64,000 nucleotides of DNA from Iodobacter fluviatilis (GCF_900451195.1 NZ_UGHR01000004.1:1-64000), one strand, 5' to 3'. Shown: positions 44,184 to 53,988, numbered from the stretch's first letter. Program-made: numbers and translations. Notes: generated by a model from the letters alone, not told the origin.

Positions 44184-45038
44184 ATGACAGCCCAAATTCT
44201 CGACGGAAAAATCATTTCGGCCGAAATTGTTAGTGATGTTCGTGCCAAAGTAGATGCCCGTGTGGCAAGTGGCTTGCGTGCTCCTGCACTTGCCGTAATT
44301 TTGGTTGGGGCAGATCCTGCATCCCAGGTTTATGTAGGTAATAAGAAGCGTCAGTGTGCTAATGCCGGTATTCGCTCTATAGATATCGATTTACCAGCGG
44401 ATACTTCAGAGGCTGATTTGTTGGCTCTTGTCGCCAAGTTTAATCAGGATGATGAGATCGACGGTATTCTGGTGCAACTGCCTTTACCAAAACATATCAA
44501 TGCAGAGAAAGTGATCGAGCTGATTGATCCGGTAAAAGATGTGGATGGCTTCCATCCTTATAATATTGGTCGTCTTGCTTTAAAAATGCCTTTGCTCCGT
44601 CCATGCACCCCCCGCGGCGTAATGACTTTATTAGAGCGCACCGGCATTGATATCGTTGGTAAAGACGCTGTCATTGTGGGCGCATCTAATATCGTAGGTC
44701 GCCCGCAGGCTTTAGAGCTGTTGCTGGCGCGCGCTACCGTGACGGTCTGTCATAGCAAAACACAAGACTTAGAAAGCAAAGTACGTGGTGCAGATATCGT
44801 GGTGGCTGGCGTAGGCATCCCTAATTTTGTGAAAGGGGATTGGATTAAGGCGGGCGCGATTGTGATCGACGTGGGTATTAATCGCTTAGAAAACGGCAAG
44901 CTCTGTGGGGATGTTGAATTTGATGTGGCCAAAGAAAAGGCTGCATGGATTACCCCTGTACCGGGTGGCGTGGGCCTGATGACTGTGGCTACCCTGATGC
45001 AAAACACTTTTGATGCCTGTGTTAATCGCAAGGGTTGA
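44184..45038 (+). CDS. folD: Methylenetetrahydrofolate dehydrogenase/cyclohydrolase
   Basis: A 284-residue bifunctional enzyme that interconverts 5,10-methylene-, methenyl- and 10-formyl-THF. Signatures: [43 protein letters not shown], the NADP-binding [16 protein letters not shown] and [20 protein letters not shown]-containing leader precedes the ATG. It is followed by pyrD after a 118-bp leader with a hairpin. Confidence 0.97.
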   Translation: MTAQILDGKIISAEIVSDVRAKVDARVASGLRAPALAVILVGADPASQVYVGNKKRQCANAGIRSIDIDLPADTSEADLLALVAKFNQDDEIDGILVQLPLPKHINAEKVIELIDPVKDVDGFHPYNIGRLALKMPLLRPCTPRGVMTLLERTGIDIVGKDAVIVGASNIVGRPQALELLLARATVTVCHSKTQDLESKVRGADIVVAGVGIPNFVKGDWIKAGAIVIDVGINRLENGKLCGDVEFDVAKEKAAWITPVPGGVGLMTVATLMQNTFDACVNRKG

Positions 45039-45064
45039 TTAAGTATTAAGTCTTATTTGTGTAA

Positions 45065-45100
45065 CCCTTTTCCATTGTGTGATTGCACATTGGAAAAGGG
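45065..45100 (+). promoter_or_regulatory. Hairpin in the pyrD leader
   Basis: CCCTTTTCCA and TGGAAAAGGG form a perfect 10-bp stem that continues inward through GTG / CAC. It ends 56 bp before the pyrD start and has no T-tract, so it is more likely a leader structure or weak terminator than a strong one. Its role is unproven. Confidence 0.5.
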
Positions 45101-45156
45101 AAGCTAGCAGCGCCTTTAGTGCAGTTTTGCCTATCAATTGCCGGATTTCCTGCCTC

Positions 45157-46182
45157 ATGTCTTATCAGTTAGCTAAACCTTTTCTTTTTTTGCTCGACGC
45201 CGAAAAAGCGCACGCTGCAGCATTCACCGGCTTGCATGCCTTACACAGCCTAGGATTTTTGCGCACGTTTACGCCTGCGGTGCCTGAATGCCCTGTGTCT
45301 GTAATGGGGCTGGACTTCCCTAATCCTGTTGGACTGGCCGCAGGCTTAGATAAAAATGGCGATCATATCGACGCAATGGCCGAGCTAGGTTTTGGTTTCC
45401 TAGAGATCGGAACCGTGACCCCACGGCCGCAGCCGGGCAATCCTAAGCCACGCCTGTTTCGCCTGCCTGAAGCCGAGGGCATTATTAACCGTATGGGTTT
45501 TAATAATGATGGCGTGGATAAGCTGATCGAGAACGTTAAAAACAGTCGTTATCAAGGCATTCTGGGTATCAATATTGGTAAAAACTTCGATACCCCGATT
45601 GAGAATGCGGCTGATGATTATCTTATCTGCCTAGATAAAGTGTACGAGCACGCCAGCTATGTCACGGTTAATATCTCCAGCCCGAATACAAAAAACTTGC
45701 GCCAGCTACAAGGCGCGGATGAATTGGGGCGCTTGTTGACTACTTTAAAGCAAAAGCAAACAGAACTTGCGGACCGTCATGGCCGCTATGTACCCCTTGC
45801 CCTCAAAATAGCGCCCGATTTAGACAGTAATCAGGTGCAGGATATTGCTGAGCGCCTTGTGGCCAGCGGTATTGATGCGGTGATTGCTAGCAACACCACC
45901 TTATCCAGAGTGGGTGTAGAGCACTTAAAACACGGTAATGAGGCGGGCGGTTTATCGGGCTCGCCGGTCAGGGCCAAATCAACCAAGGTGATCCGTGATC
46001 TGGCTGAGGCACTGGATGGTGCTTTGCCTATCATTGGTGTGGGCGGGATTTTCAAGGGCGAGCATGCGGCAGAGAAAATCCGTGCGGGTGCCAGCCTCGT
46101 GCAAGTGTATAGCGGCCTGATTTACGAAGGCCCGCAGATGGTCAGTGATTGTGTCGAGGCGATTGCCGCTCTTACTGCTTGA
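45157..46182 (+). CDS. pyrD: Dihydroorotate dehydrogenase, class 2
   Basis: A 341-residue membrane-associated FMN enzyme that oxidises dihydroorotate to orotate with quinone as acceptor. The amphipathic N-terminal helix ([19 protein letters not shown]) marks class 2. Other landmarks are [32 protein letters not shown], the catalytic Ser in [11 protein letters not shown] and GVGGI near the end. ATG 45157 gives the standard N terminus. Confidence 0.97.
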   Translation: MSYQLAKPFLFLLDAEKAHAAAFTGLHALHSLGFLRTFTPAVPECPVSVMGLDFPNPVGLAAGLDKNGDHIDAMAELGFGFLEIGTVTPRPQPGNPKPRLFRLPEAEGIINRMGFNNDGVDKLIENVKNSRYQGILGINIGKNFDTPIENAADDYLICLDKVYEHASYVTVNISSPNTKNLRQLQGADELGRLLTTLKQKQTELADRHGRYVPLALKIAPDLDSNQVQDIAERLVASGIDAVIASNTTLSRVGVEHLKHGNEAGGLSGSPVRAKSTKVIRDLAEALDGALPIIGVGGIFKGEHAAEKIRAGASLVQVYSGLIYEGPQMVSDCVEAIAALTA

Positions 46183-46449
46183 TGAATTAAAAACGCAAAT
46201 GGTGAGGGTTTTGAGGTTGTCATAGATTGGTAAGAGGGTAAAAGCTTGGGCGGGAACCCCGCCTGATCAGAACGCTTTCTTGCGGTTATTCAACATCCTG
46301 TCCATTTAAGTAAAAAAGCCTGTTTTTTTGCACCCGCGGTACCTGCTGCGAAAGCTCTGTTAAGAGATCTGGGGCGGATAGCCGCTCCACAATGGCATGT
46401 GTACTTAAGCAGATTGGATTTTCACCCGCTCTGCGGAAGGATTTAAACC

Positions 46450-47031
46450 ATGGATTTTCAACACTACCTGTTGCTGCTGCTGGGGGCGGTGCTGGTTAAT
46501 AATGCGGTGCTGGTGCGTATTTTGGGCTTATGTCCGTTTATGGGCGTGTCTAAAAAGCTGGAAGCATCGATCGGCATGGGGCTTGCTACGGCCTTTGTGC
46601 TGACGCTGGCCTCAGGCACCTCGTGGATGATTGATCAGATACTGATTTTCTGGCAGCTGGAATACCTGCGCACGCTGGCTTTTATTGTGGTGATTGCCGC
46701 GATTGTGCAATTTACAGAAATGTTTATTCATAAAGCCAGCCCCATGTTGTACCAGGCGCTGGGGATTTATCTGCCCCTGATCACCACCAATTGCGCGGTA
46801 TTGGGCGTGCCCTTGATCAGCTCGGCGCAGAAATACAATTTTGTCGAATCGCTCTTATTTGGCTTTGGCTCGGCGGTGGGTTTTAGTCTGGTACTGATTT
46901 TGTTTGCCGCCATGCGCGAAAGGCTGGAAGGTGCAGATATCCCCGAATTCTTTAAAGGCACGCCGGTGGCTTTTATTACTGCAGGGCTGATGAGTTTGGC
47001 ATTTATGGGCTTTGCTGGCCTGGTGCGGTAA
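46450..47031 (+). CDS. rnfA: Ion-translocating oxidoreductase subunit RnfA
   Basis: A 193-residue inner-membrane subunit of the Rnf complex, which couples electron flow between ferredoxin and NAD to ion movement. Six transmembrane segments; [21 protein letters not shown] carries the conserved Cys of the membrane Fe-S site, and [14 protein letters not shown] the second. AAGGA precedes the ATG. It starts the rnfA-B-C-(parB-like)-D-G-E cluster. Confidence 0.97.
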   Translation: MDFQHYLLLLLGAVLVNNAVLVRILGLCPFMGVSKKLEASIGMGLATAFVLTLASGTSWMIDQILIFWQLEYLRTLAFIVVIAAIVQFTEMFIHKASPMLYQALGIYLPLITTNCAVLGVPLISSAQKYNFVESLLFGFGSAVGFSLVLILFAAMRERLEGADIPEFFKGTPVAFITAGLMSLAFMGFAGLVR

Positions 47032-47247
47032 AACCCAAATCTTGAACTTGAACCTCAGAGAGCACGGAGGACAGAGTTACACGGAGAAAACCAACACGAT
47101 ATCAAAAACTGATGAAGGCATTACGTAGAAATAGATTTGATTTTCAATCTAGGCCCTCTTCGGGAGAGCCTTATTTTGTCATTACTCTAATTAATCCCTA
47201 GGTTTTCTCCGTGTTCTCGGTGTCCATCGTGGTTCAAGATTTGGGTT
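47032..47247. repeat. Inverted-repeat element A (rnfA-rnfB gap)
   Basis: Terminal arms AACCCAAATCTTGAAC (47032-47047) and GTTCAAGATTTGGGTT (47232-47247) are perfect 16-bp complements. Inside, imperfect CACGGAG/CACAGAG-like units are again mirrored (CACGGAGAAAACC / GGTTTTCTCCGTG). It begins directly after the rnfA stop. The 16-bp left arm recurs exactly in element D. Confidence 0.9.
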
Positions 47248-47283
47248 TGTAAGTTGTGATCTGCAATCATTTATAGGAAAACT

Positions 47284-47841
47284 ATGTCTTTTTTACTGGC
47301 CATTTTGTTAATGGCTGTTCTTGCTTTGGTGCTGGGTGCGGTGCTGGGCTGGGCTGCGATCAAGTTCAAGGTTGATGAAGACCCGTTGGTGGATAAGATC
47401 GATGCGATCCTGCCGCAAACCCAGTGTGGCCAGTGTGGCTTTCCTGGCTGTAAACCCTATGCCACAGCAATTGCCAATGAAGAAGCCGATATCAACTGCT
47501 GCCCGCCAGGGGGGGAAGATGGCATTCGCAAACTGGCCGATTTGCTGGGCAAAGAATTTAAGCCACTTAATGCAGAGAACGGCGTAGAAAAACCTAAATC
47601 TGTAGCGTTGATTGATGAAGCCGTGTGTATCGGCTGTACGCTCTGTATTCAGGCGTGCCCGGTGGATGCCATTGTGGGCGCGGCCAAGCATTTGCATACT
47701 GTGATTGCGGCTGAATGCACAGGCTGTGAGCTATGCGTTGCCCCTTGTCCGGTGGATTGCATTGATATTGTTCCGCTTGGTACCACGGTAAATAACTGGC
47801 GCTGGCGCTATCCTGTCATCCCGATCAAAGTGAAGTTATGA
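47284..47841 (+). CDS. rnfB: Ion-translocating oxidoreductase subunit RnfB
   Basis: A 185-residue subunit with one N-terminal membrane helix. A 4Fe-4S site follows (C48, C51, C56 in [11 protein letters not shown], with C72/C73), then a ferredoxin domain with [12 protein letters not shown] and [12 protein letters not shown], two further 4Fe-4S clusters. It accepts electrons from soluble ferredoxin-like donors. AGGA lies upstream. A seven-G run near 47507 is in frame. Overlaps rnfC by 4 bp. Confidence 0.97.
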   Translation: MSFLLAILLMAVLALVLGAVLGWAAIKFKVDEDPLVDKIDAILPQTQCGQCGFPGCKPYATAIANEEADINCCPPGGEDGIRKLADLLGKEFKPLNAENGVEKPKSVALIDEAVCIGCTLCIQACPVDAIVGAAKHLHTVIAAECTGCELCVAPCPVDCIDIVPLGTTVNNWRWRYPVIPIKVKL

Positions 47842-49922
47842 GCAGGCAAATCATCACCTTTCATGGCGGTGTTCACCCGCCCGAGCATAAAGCCGAATCC
47901 AGTCATTATCCGATCAGAACTGCACCACTTCCGGCGCGACTGATCTTATCCCTGCAACAAAGCATAGGTAGTGCAGCCAAACCCCTGGTTAAAGTTGGGG
48001 ACGAGGTGGCAAAAGGCCAGCTGATTGCTGCGGCAGATGGCATGATCTCGGCCGCCTTGCATGCGCCAACTTCCGGGCGCATTGAGTCTGTTGATTTATA
48101 TCCGATCGCCCATCCTTCGGGCTTAAGCGATGCTTGCATTGTGCTGATCCCGGATGGCAAAGATCAGTGGCAGGACCGCCCGCTGTTGGACTGGCGTAAT
48201 GCAGAGCCCAATGTAGTGCGTACTTATTTGCGCGATATGGGCGTGGTGGGTTTGGGCGGGGCGGTGTTTCCATCACACCTTAAACTCAGTAGTAAAACCT
48301 CGCTGGATACGCTGATTATTAATGGCGCAGAGTGCGAGCCGTATATCACTTGCGACGATAGGCTGATGCAGGAGCGTGCTGCTGAAATCATCGCTGGCAT
48401 TTTGATGGTGCAGTCATTGCTCAATGCCAAGCAAGTGTTGATCGGCATCGAAGACAATAAACCCGAAGCTGCAGCTGCCCTGCGGAATGCGATTATAGCC
48501 AGCCGTAGCAAGGTAGTGGCGGGCATTGATGTGGTGCAAGTGCCCACGCTCTATCCTTCGGGCGGTGCCAAACAACTGATTAAATTGCTGTGCAATATCG
48601 AAGTGCCAAGTGGCGTGCGCTCCACCGATTTGGGCGTGCAATGTTTTAACGTGGCCACCATCCACAGCATTTACTGTGCCTTGGCCCATGCCGAGCCGGT
48701 GATTCGCCGCGTGGTAACAATTACCGGCAATGTAGAGCGCCCCGGTAATTATGAGGCGCTGATTGGCACACCGCTGCAAGATTTATTAAAAGCAGCGGGA
48801 GATAAAGGCAGCACTGGTTATATCTATGGTGGCCCGATGATGGGCTTTGAGCTGCCTTCTTTAGCGGTGGGGCTGAGCAAGGCGGGCAATTGTGTGATCG
48901 CCAAAACGCCTGCCGATTTCCCGGAAAAACCGCGTGAAATGCCCTGTATTCGCTGCAGCAAATGCGCGACCGCTTGCCCTGCTGAACTGCAGCCTATGGA
49001 TTTATTCTGGTTTGCGAAAAGCAAAAATTTTGGCAAAGCGCAGGAGCGTAATCTGTTTGATTGCATCGAATGTGGTGCTTGCGCCTATGTTTGCCCCAGC
49101 AATATCCGCCTCGTGGATTACTACCGCTTTGCTAAATCTGAAATCTGGGCCGCTGAAAAAACCAAACATGCCGCCGATTTAGCGCGTGAGCGTTTCGAGT
49201 TCAGAGAATTCCGCGCCGAGCGCGAGAAACAAGAAAAAGCCGAGCGCCTAGCTGCCAAAGCTTCGCAAAAGCTGGCACAAGCGGTGGCGTCTGTCGATCC
49301 GGAAGAAGCTATCCGTGCGGCCAAAATTAAAGCGGCGATGGCTAAGGCCGCGGTGGCCAGCGAAGCGCCTGCACGTGACAGCACAGCTACATCAGAAGCG
49401 GAGCAGGCAGCGCAATTAGCGGCAGAGAAAAAAGCCAAAATTGCTGCAGCCATGGCCAGAGCCGCCGCGAAAAAAGCCGAGGCAGATGCCACTGTACCCG
49501 TGGTTCGTTATGAAGATCAGCCCATGGCCCCATCTCAAACGCTACCTGCCAGCAGCCTAGATAAAACCGACCGTACCAAAGAAATTCTGGATAAGCGGCG
49601 AGAAGAGCGCGCCCGTATTGCCGCAATGAGCCCGGAAGAGCGCAGCGAGTGGGAGGCGGAAAAACAGGCAGAAATCGCCGAGGCCAAAGCCGCTGCAGCA
49701 TTAAGAAAAATAGAAAGCGCTATGCCTGAGGAAGTGCCAGCGCCTTCACTTGATGAAGAAAAAGCCGCCAAAATTCGGGCCTCAATGGCCAAAAGAGATG
49801 CAGAAAAAGCCCGTCTTGCCGCCATGAGCCCGGAGGAGAAAGCGGCACTGGCCGCAGAGCGCCAAGTGCGTATTGATGCAGCGATGGCGGCCAAAGCAGC
49901 TAAGGCGGCTAAAGATGAATGA
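47838..49922 (+). CDS. rnfC: Ion-translocating oxidoreductase subunit RnfC
   Basis: A 694-residue peripheral subunit that binds NADH/flavin and two 4Fe-4S clusters. Landmarks: [18 protein letters not shown] (flavoprotein part), [19 protein letters not shown] and [21 protein letters not shown]. The last roughly 230 residues are a charged, alanine-rich coiled coil with internal repeats (AAMSPEER... and AAMSPEEK...), as seen in long RnfC variants of beta- and gamma-proteobacteria. Overlaps the next gene by 8 bp. Confidence 0.95.
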   Translation: MSRQIITFHGGVHPPEHKAESSHYPIRTAPLPARLILSLQQSIGSAAKPLVKVGDEVAKGQLIAAADGMISAALHAPTSGRIESVDLYPIAHPSGLSDACIVLIPDGKDQWQDRPLLDWRNAEPNVVRTYLRDMGVVGLGGAVFPSHLKLSSKTSLDTLIINGAECEPYITCDDRLMQERAAEIIAGILMVQSLLNAKQVLIGIEDNKPEAAAALRNAIIASRSKVVAGIDVVQVPTLYPSGGAKQLIKLLCNIEVPSGVRSTDLGVQCFNVATIHSIYCALAHAEPVIRRVVTITGNVERPGNYEALIGTPLQDLLKAAGDKGSTGYIYGGPMMGFELPSLAVGLSKAGNCVIAKTPADFPEKPREMPCIRCSKCATACPAELQPMDLFWFAKSKNFGKAQERNLFDCIECGACAYVCPSNIRLVDYYRFAKSEIWAAEKTKHAADLARERFEFREFRAEREKQEKAERLAAKASQKLAQAVASVDPEEAIRAAKIKAAMAKAAVASEAPARDSTATSEAEQAAQLAAEKKAKIAAAMARAAAKKAEADATVPVVRYEDQPMAPSQTLPASSLDKTDRTKEILDKRREERARIAAMSPEERSEWEAEKQAEIAEAKAAAALRKIESAMPEEVPAPSLDEEKAAKIRASMAKRDAEKARLAAMSPEEKAALAAERQVRIDAAMAAKAAKAAKDE

Positions 49923-50310
49923 TCTTGAGGCGATGCGAAAGCAATATCATTTACGTGCATCAGAGCAGGGCTTAAAGGCTTGGGACGTGCACCGCTTGAT
50001 TAAGCTGAGCGCAGCGTTTGCCGTGATCAGCGTGCCGTTGGAGCAGATTGCAGAGTTAGATCAGAGCTATTGGTTTGACGAGGGCGGCGCCGCGCCAACT
50101 TGCCGCGCTATTAGCGAACATGCCAAGTTAATCCAGGAAACCGATCTGCGTTTTCCTATTATTTTGTCGCAAGACGGCAGAGTTATGGACGGAATGCACC
50201 GGGTGGCTAAAGCCTTAATGCAGGGCTTTGCAGAAATTAAGGCCGTACAGTTCAGCCAAGACCCGGAGCCCGATTTTATCGGCATCGATGCGGATGATTT
50301 GCCTTATTAG
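49915..50310 (+). CDS. ParB/sulfiredoxin-fold protein inside the rnf operon
   Basis: A 131-residue cytoplasmic protein that overlaps rnfC by 8 bp. Its core resembles a ParB N-terminal/sulfiredoxin domain: VISVPLEQIAELD, then AISEHAKLIQETDLRFPIIL and the key DGMHRVAKALMQG (compare DGxHR). No HTH follows, so it is unlikely to be a DNA-partitioning ParB. It is not a standard Rnf subunit. The function is unknown; a nucleotide-using or regulatory role for the complex is only a guess. Confidence 0.7.
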   Translation: MNDLEAMRKQYHLRASEQGLKAWDVHRLIKLSAAFAVISVPLEQIAELDQSYWFDEGGAAPTCRAISEHAKLIQETDLRFPIILSQDGRVMDGMHRVAKALMQGFAEIKAVQFSQDPEPDFIGIDADDLPY

Positions 50311-50326
50311 CGGGTGTGATACGAAT

Positions 50327-50502
50327 AAAACCCACGTCTTGAAAAACGGAGGGCACAGAGAATACTGAGTTTCACGGAGAAAAATATTTGTTAAAAACCT
50401 TTTTGTGCTTTGAATATTTTCAGAGCTATAAGGTGCGAACAAACGCTAGTTTTCTACTTATGATTTTTCCGTGTTCTACGTGTCTGCAGATTTTAGGTTT
50501 TT
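50327..50502. repeat. Inverted-repeat element B (before rnfD)
   Basis: The left arm (AAAACCCACGTCTTGAAAAA, with CACAGAG and TTTCACGGAGAAAAA) is imperfectly mirrored by the right arm (TTTTTCCGTG... ATTTTAGGTTTTT). It is the most decayed member of the family seen in elements A, C and D. Confidence 0.65.
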
Positions 50503-50529
50503 GCTCAGTTTTTACTTTTTTGGAATCAA

Positions 50530-51543
50530 ATGAATACATCGCCGTTTTTTATTAAACCGACGCCTTTGCAAGTCGTCATGCTCAAGGTGGTGGCGGCTTT
50601 GTTGCCGGGGATTCTTGCGCTGACTTGGGCATTTGGCGTGGGTGTGCTGGTGCAAGTGACGCTGGCCTTGGGCACGGCACTATTGGCCGAGGCGGCTTGT
50701 TTAAAGCTGCGTAACTATCCCATTAAACCTTTTATCTGCGATGGCTCAGCAGCAGTAACCGCCGTTTTGCTGGCGCTCTCTATGCCGCCGCTTGCGCCGT
50801 GGTGGATGGTGGTGCTGGCGGCTTTAATTGCCATTTGCCTAGCCAAGCATCTTTATGGCGGGCTGGGGCAGAACCCGTTTAACCCCGCCATGGTGGGCTT
50901 TGCGGTGATGATTGTGTCTTTCCCCGCGCAAATGTCGCGCTGGGCAGCACCTTTGCCGCTGGATATGCCACATCTGGACAGCCGAGCTCAGATTATCACT
51001 ATTTTTAGCGGCCAGCTGCCGCAGGCGTTTGACGCCATGGCCTCTGCCACGCCGCTGGATACGGTTAAAACAGCGCTCCTTCAGCAGCATGCTTTAAGCG
51101 ATATTTTTCAACAGCCCATTTTTGGCGCTGTAGCAGGGGTCGGTAGCGAATGGGCTGCGGCGGGCTTTTTGCTGGGGGGGCTTTATTTGCTCTGGTCTAA
51201 GCTGATCCCGTGGCAAATCCCTGTGGGTTTTCTCGGCGCTTTTACGCTGACTGCCGCGCTGTTTTATGGCCTAGACCCTCAATATTACAGCCCACCGTGG
51301 TTTCATCTCTTTAGCGGTGCGGTCATTCTGGGTGCATTTTTTATTGTGAGCGATCCGGTTACCGCGCCAACTACGCCACGCGGCAGGCTTATTTTTGCCG
51401 CGCTGGCTGGCGTGCTGACCTATATGATCCGCGTGTTTGGGGCTTATCCAGATGGCGTGGCATTTGCCGTAATCATCATGAATATCGCCACCCCCTTTAT
51501 CGACCAATACACCCAACCGCCGGTGTTTGGGCGAAAAAAATAA
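50530..51543 (+). CDS. rnfD: Ion-translocating oxidoreductase subunit RnfD
   Basis: A 337-residue membrane subunit with about nine transmembrane segments and a covalently bound FMN; the flavin-attachment Thr is in SATPLDTVK (usually SGAT). Other landmarks: GGLGQNPFNPAMVGFAVM and FFIVSDPVTAPTTPRGR. An eight-G run near 51174 is in frame. Its Shine-Dalgarno sequence is weak (GGA). Confidence 0.96.
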   Translation: MNTSPFFIKPTPLQVVMLKVVAALLPGILALTWAFGVGVLVQVTLALGTALLAEAACLKLRNYPIKPFICDGSAAVTAVLLALSMPPLAPWWMVVLAALIAICLAKHLYGGLGQNPFNPAMVGFAVMIVSFPAQMSRWAAPLPLDMPHLDSRAQIITIFSGQLPQAFDAMASATPLDTVKTALLQQHALSDIFQQPIFGAVAGVGSEWAAAGFLLGGLYLLWSKLIPWQIPVGFLGAFTLTAALFYGLDPQYYSPPWFHLFSGAVILGAFFIVSDPVTAPTTPRGRLIFAALAGVLTYMIRVFGAYPDGVAFAVIIMNIATPFIDQYTQPPVFGRKK

Positions 51544-51570
51544 GTTTGCTGGGGAGTCGTACGAATTCCT

Positions 51571-51674
51571 GAACCACAGAGAACACCGAGGAGCACAGAG
51601 TTTTACAGAGAATACTAGAAAATCGATATAGATTTTCTCTGCGTACTCTGTGCTCTCATTTGTCTCTGTGGTTC
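51571..51674. repeat. Inverted-repeat element C (rnfD-rnfG gap)
   Basis: GAACCACAGAGA (51571-51582) and TCTCTGTGGTTC (51663-51674) are perfect complements. Inner GAGCACAGAG / CTCTGTGCTC and AGAAAATC / GATTTTCT continue the stem around a short centre, so nearly the whole 104 bp can fold into one hairpin. Confidence 0.88.
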
Positions 51675-51753
51675 AAGGCTTGGCTCGCTATTTGATTACG
51701 CTGACGCAAATTGTTAACGGGTTTAGGTGTTATAAGATTTTAGGAGTTGTGTA

Positions 51754-52383
51754 ATGAAAACCATGTTTGCCAATGGGGTGCGTGGTGCGGCGACGCTGTT
51801 TTTGTTTGCAGTGGTGTTTACGGCCTTAATGGCAGGCACTTATCAGCTGACGCGCAAGAAAGTCTTGTTTAATGAAGAAAAAGCCAAGGTGGCGTTGATT
51901 GCCCAGGTATTGCCTGCCAAAAGCTTTGATAACAATCTGCTGAAAGACGCCCACGCCTTGTCGGCTGCGGACGGTAAAGCCTTGGGTAATGATGGTGACA
52001 GTTCTTTTTATCTGGCAAAAAAAGCCGGTAAAACCGTCGCCGCAGTATTTGAAGCCACCGCGCCGGATGGCTATGCAGGCAAAATTAAATTATTGGTGGG
52101 TGTAGATACTGAGGGCCAAGTGTTAGGAGTGCGCGTTGTGGCGCATAAAGAAACGCCGGGCTTGGGGGACTATATCGACGCGGCTAAATCACCATGGATT
52201 GAGCAATTTAAAGGTAAAGAGCTGAATGCCCAAAATGCAGCAGCGTGGAAAGTTAAAAAAGACGGCGGTGGTTTTGACTATATGGCCGGCGCCACCATCA
52301 GCCCGCGAGCGGTGACTGCAGCCGTAAAACGAGTGCTGGAATACGTGGCCAGCAAGCCGCAGCTTTGGAATACGGTGAATTAA
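51754..52383 (+). CDS. rnfG: Ion-translocating oxidoreductase subunit RnfG
   Basis: A 209-residue subunit with one N-terminal membrane helix and a periplasmic FMN-binding domain. The FMN-linked threonine is in YMAGATISPRAVTAAV (S/A-GAT motif), preceded by VVAHKETPGLGDYID. AGGAG precedes the ATG. Confidence 0.95.
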   Translation: MKTMFANGVRGAATLFLFAVVFTALMAGTYQLTRKKVLFNEEKAKVALIAQVLPAKSFDNNLLKDAHALSAADGKALGNDGDSSFYLAKKAGKTVAAVFEATAPDGYAGKIKLLVGVDTEGQVLGVRVVAHKETPGLGDYIDAAKSPWIEQFKGKELNAQNAAAWKVKKDGGGFDYMAGATISPRAVTAAVKRVLEYVASKPQLWNTVN

Positions 52384-52428
52384 CAAGGTCTGCAGACACA
52401 GAGCTCAGTATTTAGGTATACAGCCGAA

Positions 52429-52680
52429 AACCCAAATCTTGAACTACGGAGGAAAAGGAGAGCGCGTAGGGGCAGGGAGAAACCATAATGAAATGTGGCC
52501 ATGATTGAGTTCCAATTTTCTAAGCTCAGTTATTTTCGAGTGCTTTTGGCGGAAATCTGGTGGTGACTGGATCCCCAATAAAAACACTCTGGGATGACGA
52601 TTTTCCTAGCGATGAGTTGTTTTGAGCCCTAGGTTTTCTCCGTGAAACTTCTTGCCCTCCGTGTTTCAAAATTTGGGCTT
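52429..52680. repeat. Inverted-repeat element D (rnfG-rnfE gap)
   Basis: The left arm AACCCAAATCTTGAAC (52429-52444) is identical to that of element A. The right arm has TTTTCTCCGTG, then TTTCAAAATTTGGG, an imperfect mirror. The 180-bp centre has no recognisable gene. Confidence 0.8.
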
Positions 52681-52745
52681 TATGCGAGAGAGGGCTGCTG
52701 TGTACTCGGCATTGTTTTTAGATTGCATTATGTTTGGAGTAGCAA

Positions 52746-53426
52746 GTGAGCAAAGAAATTATCAAAAATAGCATCTGGAAGCAGAACGCGGGTTTGGTGC
52801 AGGTTTTAGGTATGTGCCCCGTGTTGGTGGTTTCTAGCAATATTGTAAATGGCGTATCGCTGGGCTTGGCGACGAGCTTGGTGATGCTGGTTTCTGGCGC
52901 GGCCATTGCAGCGATCCGGCAATTTGTGCCCAATGAATTACGCAGCCCGATTTTTATTCTGATCATCGCTGCGCTGGTGACTGTGGTTGATTTAATGTTC
53001 AACGCTTACGCGCATGGCCTCTATGTGGTGCTGGGGATTTTTATTCCGCTGATTACTACCAACTGCATTGTGCTGGCCCGCGCCGAAGCCTTTGCTTCCC
53101 GCAATAGTGTCTGGGATTCGGCGCTTGATGGCTTTTTTATGGGCATTGGCCTGACCATGGTGCTGGCGGTATTGGGCGGAATGCGCGAGTTGGTGGGCAA
53201 GGGCACGCTGCTTTCTGGTATCGATTTAGTGTTTGGCCCGGCTGCCAAAGCGTGGACGATTTATATTATCCCCGCCGATATGCATTACCAGTTTCTGCTT
53301 GCCATCCTTCCACCTGGCGCATTTATCGGCCTTGGGCTGTTAATTGCAGGCAAAACGGCAATGGATAAAAAAGCCGAAGCGAAAGCGCAACGTGCAAGGC
53401 TGCCAGTTGCTGTGGCGACTCACTGA
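52746..53426 (+). CDS. rnfE: Ion-translocating oxidoreductase subunit RnfE
   Basis: A 226-residue six-helix membrane subunit, homologous to RnfA, with paired membrane Fe-S cysteines (QVLGMCPVLVVSS, ITTNCIVLARAEAFAS). It begins with GTG; GGAG lies 8 bases upstream. Adjacent to nth through two small genes, as in the E. coli rsxABCDGE-nth order. Confidence 0.96.
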   Translation: MSKEIIKNSIWKQNAGLVQVLGMCPVLVVSSNIVNGVSLGLATSLVMLVSGAAIAAIRQFVPNELRSPIFILIIAALVTVVDLMFNAYAHGLYVVLGIFIPLITTNCIVLARAEAFASRNSVWDSALDGFFMGIGLTMVLAVLGGMRELVGKGTLLSGIDLVFGPAAKAWTIYIIPADMHYQFLLAILPPGAFIGLGLLIAGKTAMDKKAEAKAQRARLPVAVATH

Positions 53427-53607
53427 GTGCCTAGCTTATCTGCTGCTGGCCTGTGTGGTCTGGTGGCTGATGAGCATGGGCTTTTGGGGCAAACTGGCGT
53501 TGCTGGTGCTGGGCTCAGTGGCGCTTGTCGTGGCGCTATATTATTACTTTCAGCTAATGAGCATGCCCTGGGATGAGTGGGATGAGATGCATGATGACGA
53601 TAAATAG
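53392..53607 (+). CDS. Small two-helix membrane protein
   Basis: A protein of up to about 71 residues with two hydrophobic segments (LAYLLLACVVWWLMSMG and LALLVLGSVALVVALYYY) and an acidic tail (WDEWDEMHDDDK). Its start is uncertain: GTG 53392 would overlap the rnfE end in another frame, TTG 53344 is longer, and an internal ATG near 53470 would keep only one helix. I do not recognise a family. Its overlap with rnfE suggests co-expression with the Rnf complex. Confidence 0.6.
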   Translation: MQGCQLLWRLTECLAYLLLACVVWWLMSMGFWGKLALLVLGSVALVVALYYYFQLMSMPWDEWDEMHDDDK

Positions 53608-53658
53608 CTCGTCAGACATCAGGTAAAGCTAAAGACATACTGCCTTTTTTGCAGAACG

Positions 53659-53714
53659 AAAAAACCGCCAGCCTTTGGCATGTAAGCAAGCACCCGCTCT
53701 TTGACGGGTTTTTT
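53659..53714 (+). terminator. Possible terminator after the rnf operon
   Basis: AAAAAACC near 53659 pairs with GGTTTTTT near 53707, enclosing an ACCCG...CGGGT mini-hairpin and followed by a T-run. The stem is short, so this is a weak call. Confidence 0.4.
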
Positions 53715-53736
53715 ACATTAAATAAGCAGGTATCCC

Positions 53737-53988
53737 ATGGCATTAAAAATATCCAAAGAAGCTGAAGCATTATTAGTGAAGTCGATTCGCCGTTATTTCG
53801 ATGCCAATATGGATGAGCCTATTGGTGGCCTGCAGGCGGCGCAGTTACTGGATTTCTTTATGCAGGAAATCGGCCCAAGTGTTTATAACCAGGCCATCGC
53901 GGATGCTCAGGCCTATATGCAAGACAAAGCACTGGACATGCCGGGGACGTGCTTTGAGCCGGAAATGAATTTCTGGAATAAGAAATGA
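53737..53988 (+). CDS. DUF2164 family protein
   Basis: An 83-residue cytoplasmic protein of the DUF2164 family (ALLVKSIRRYFDANMDEPIGGLQAAQLLDFFMQEIGP, listed here only in part: RRYFDANMDEPIGGLQAAQ). Function unknown. Its TGA overlaps the nth ATG (ATGA), so the two are translated together, a common pairing with nth in this lineage. Confidence 0.85.
   Translation: MALKISKEAEALLVKSIRRYFDANMDEPIGGLQAAQLLDFFMQEIGPSVYNQAIADAQAYMQDKALDMPGTCFEPEMNFWNKK

Noticed and set aside
49121..49960. Minus-strand Ala/Ser-rich ORFs opposite rnfC
   Set aside because: Mirror of the repetitive Ala/Lys/Glu tail of RnfC; no start signals or family match.
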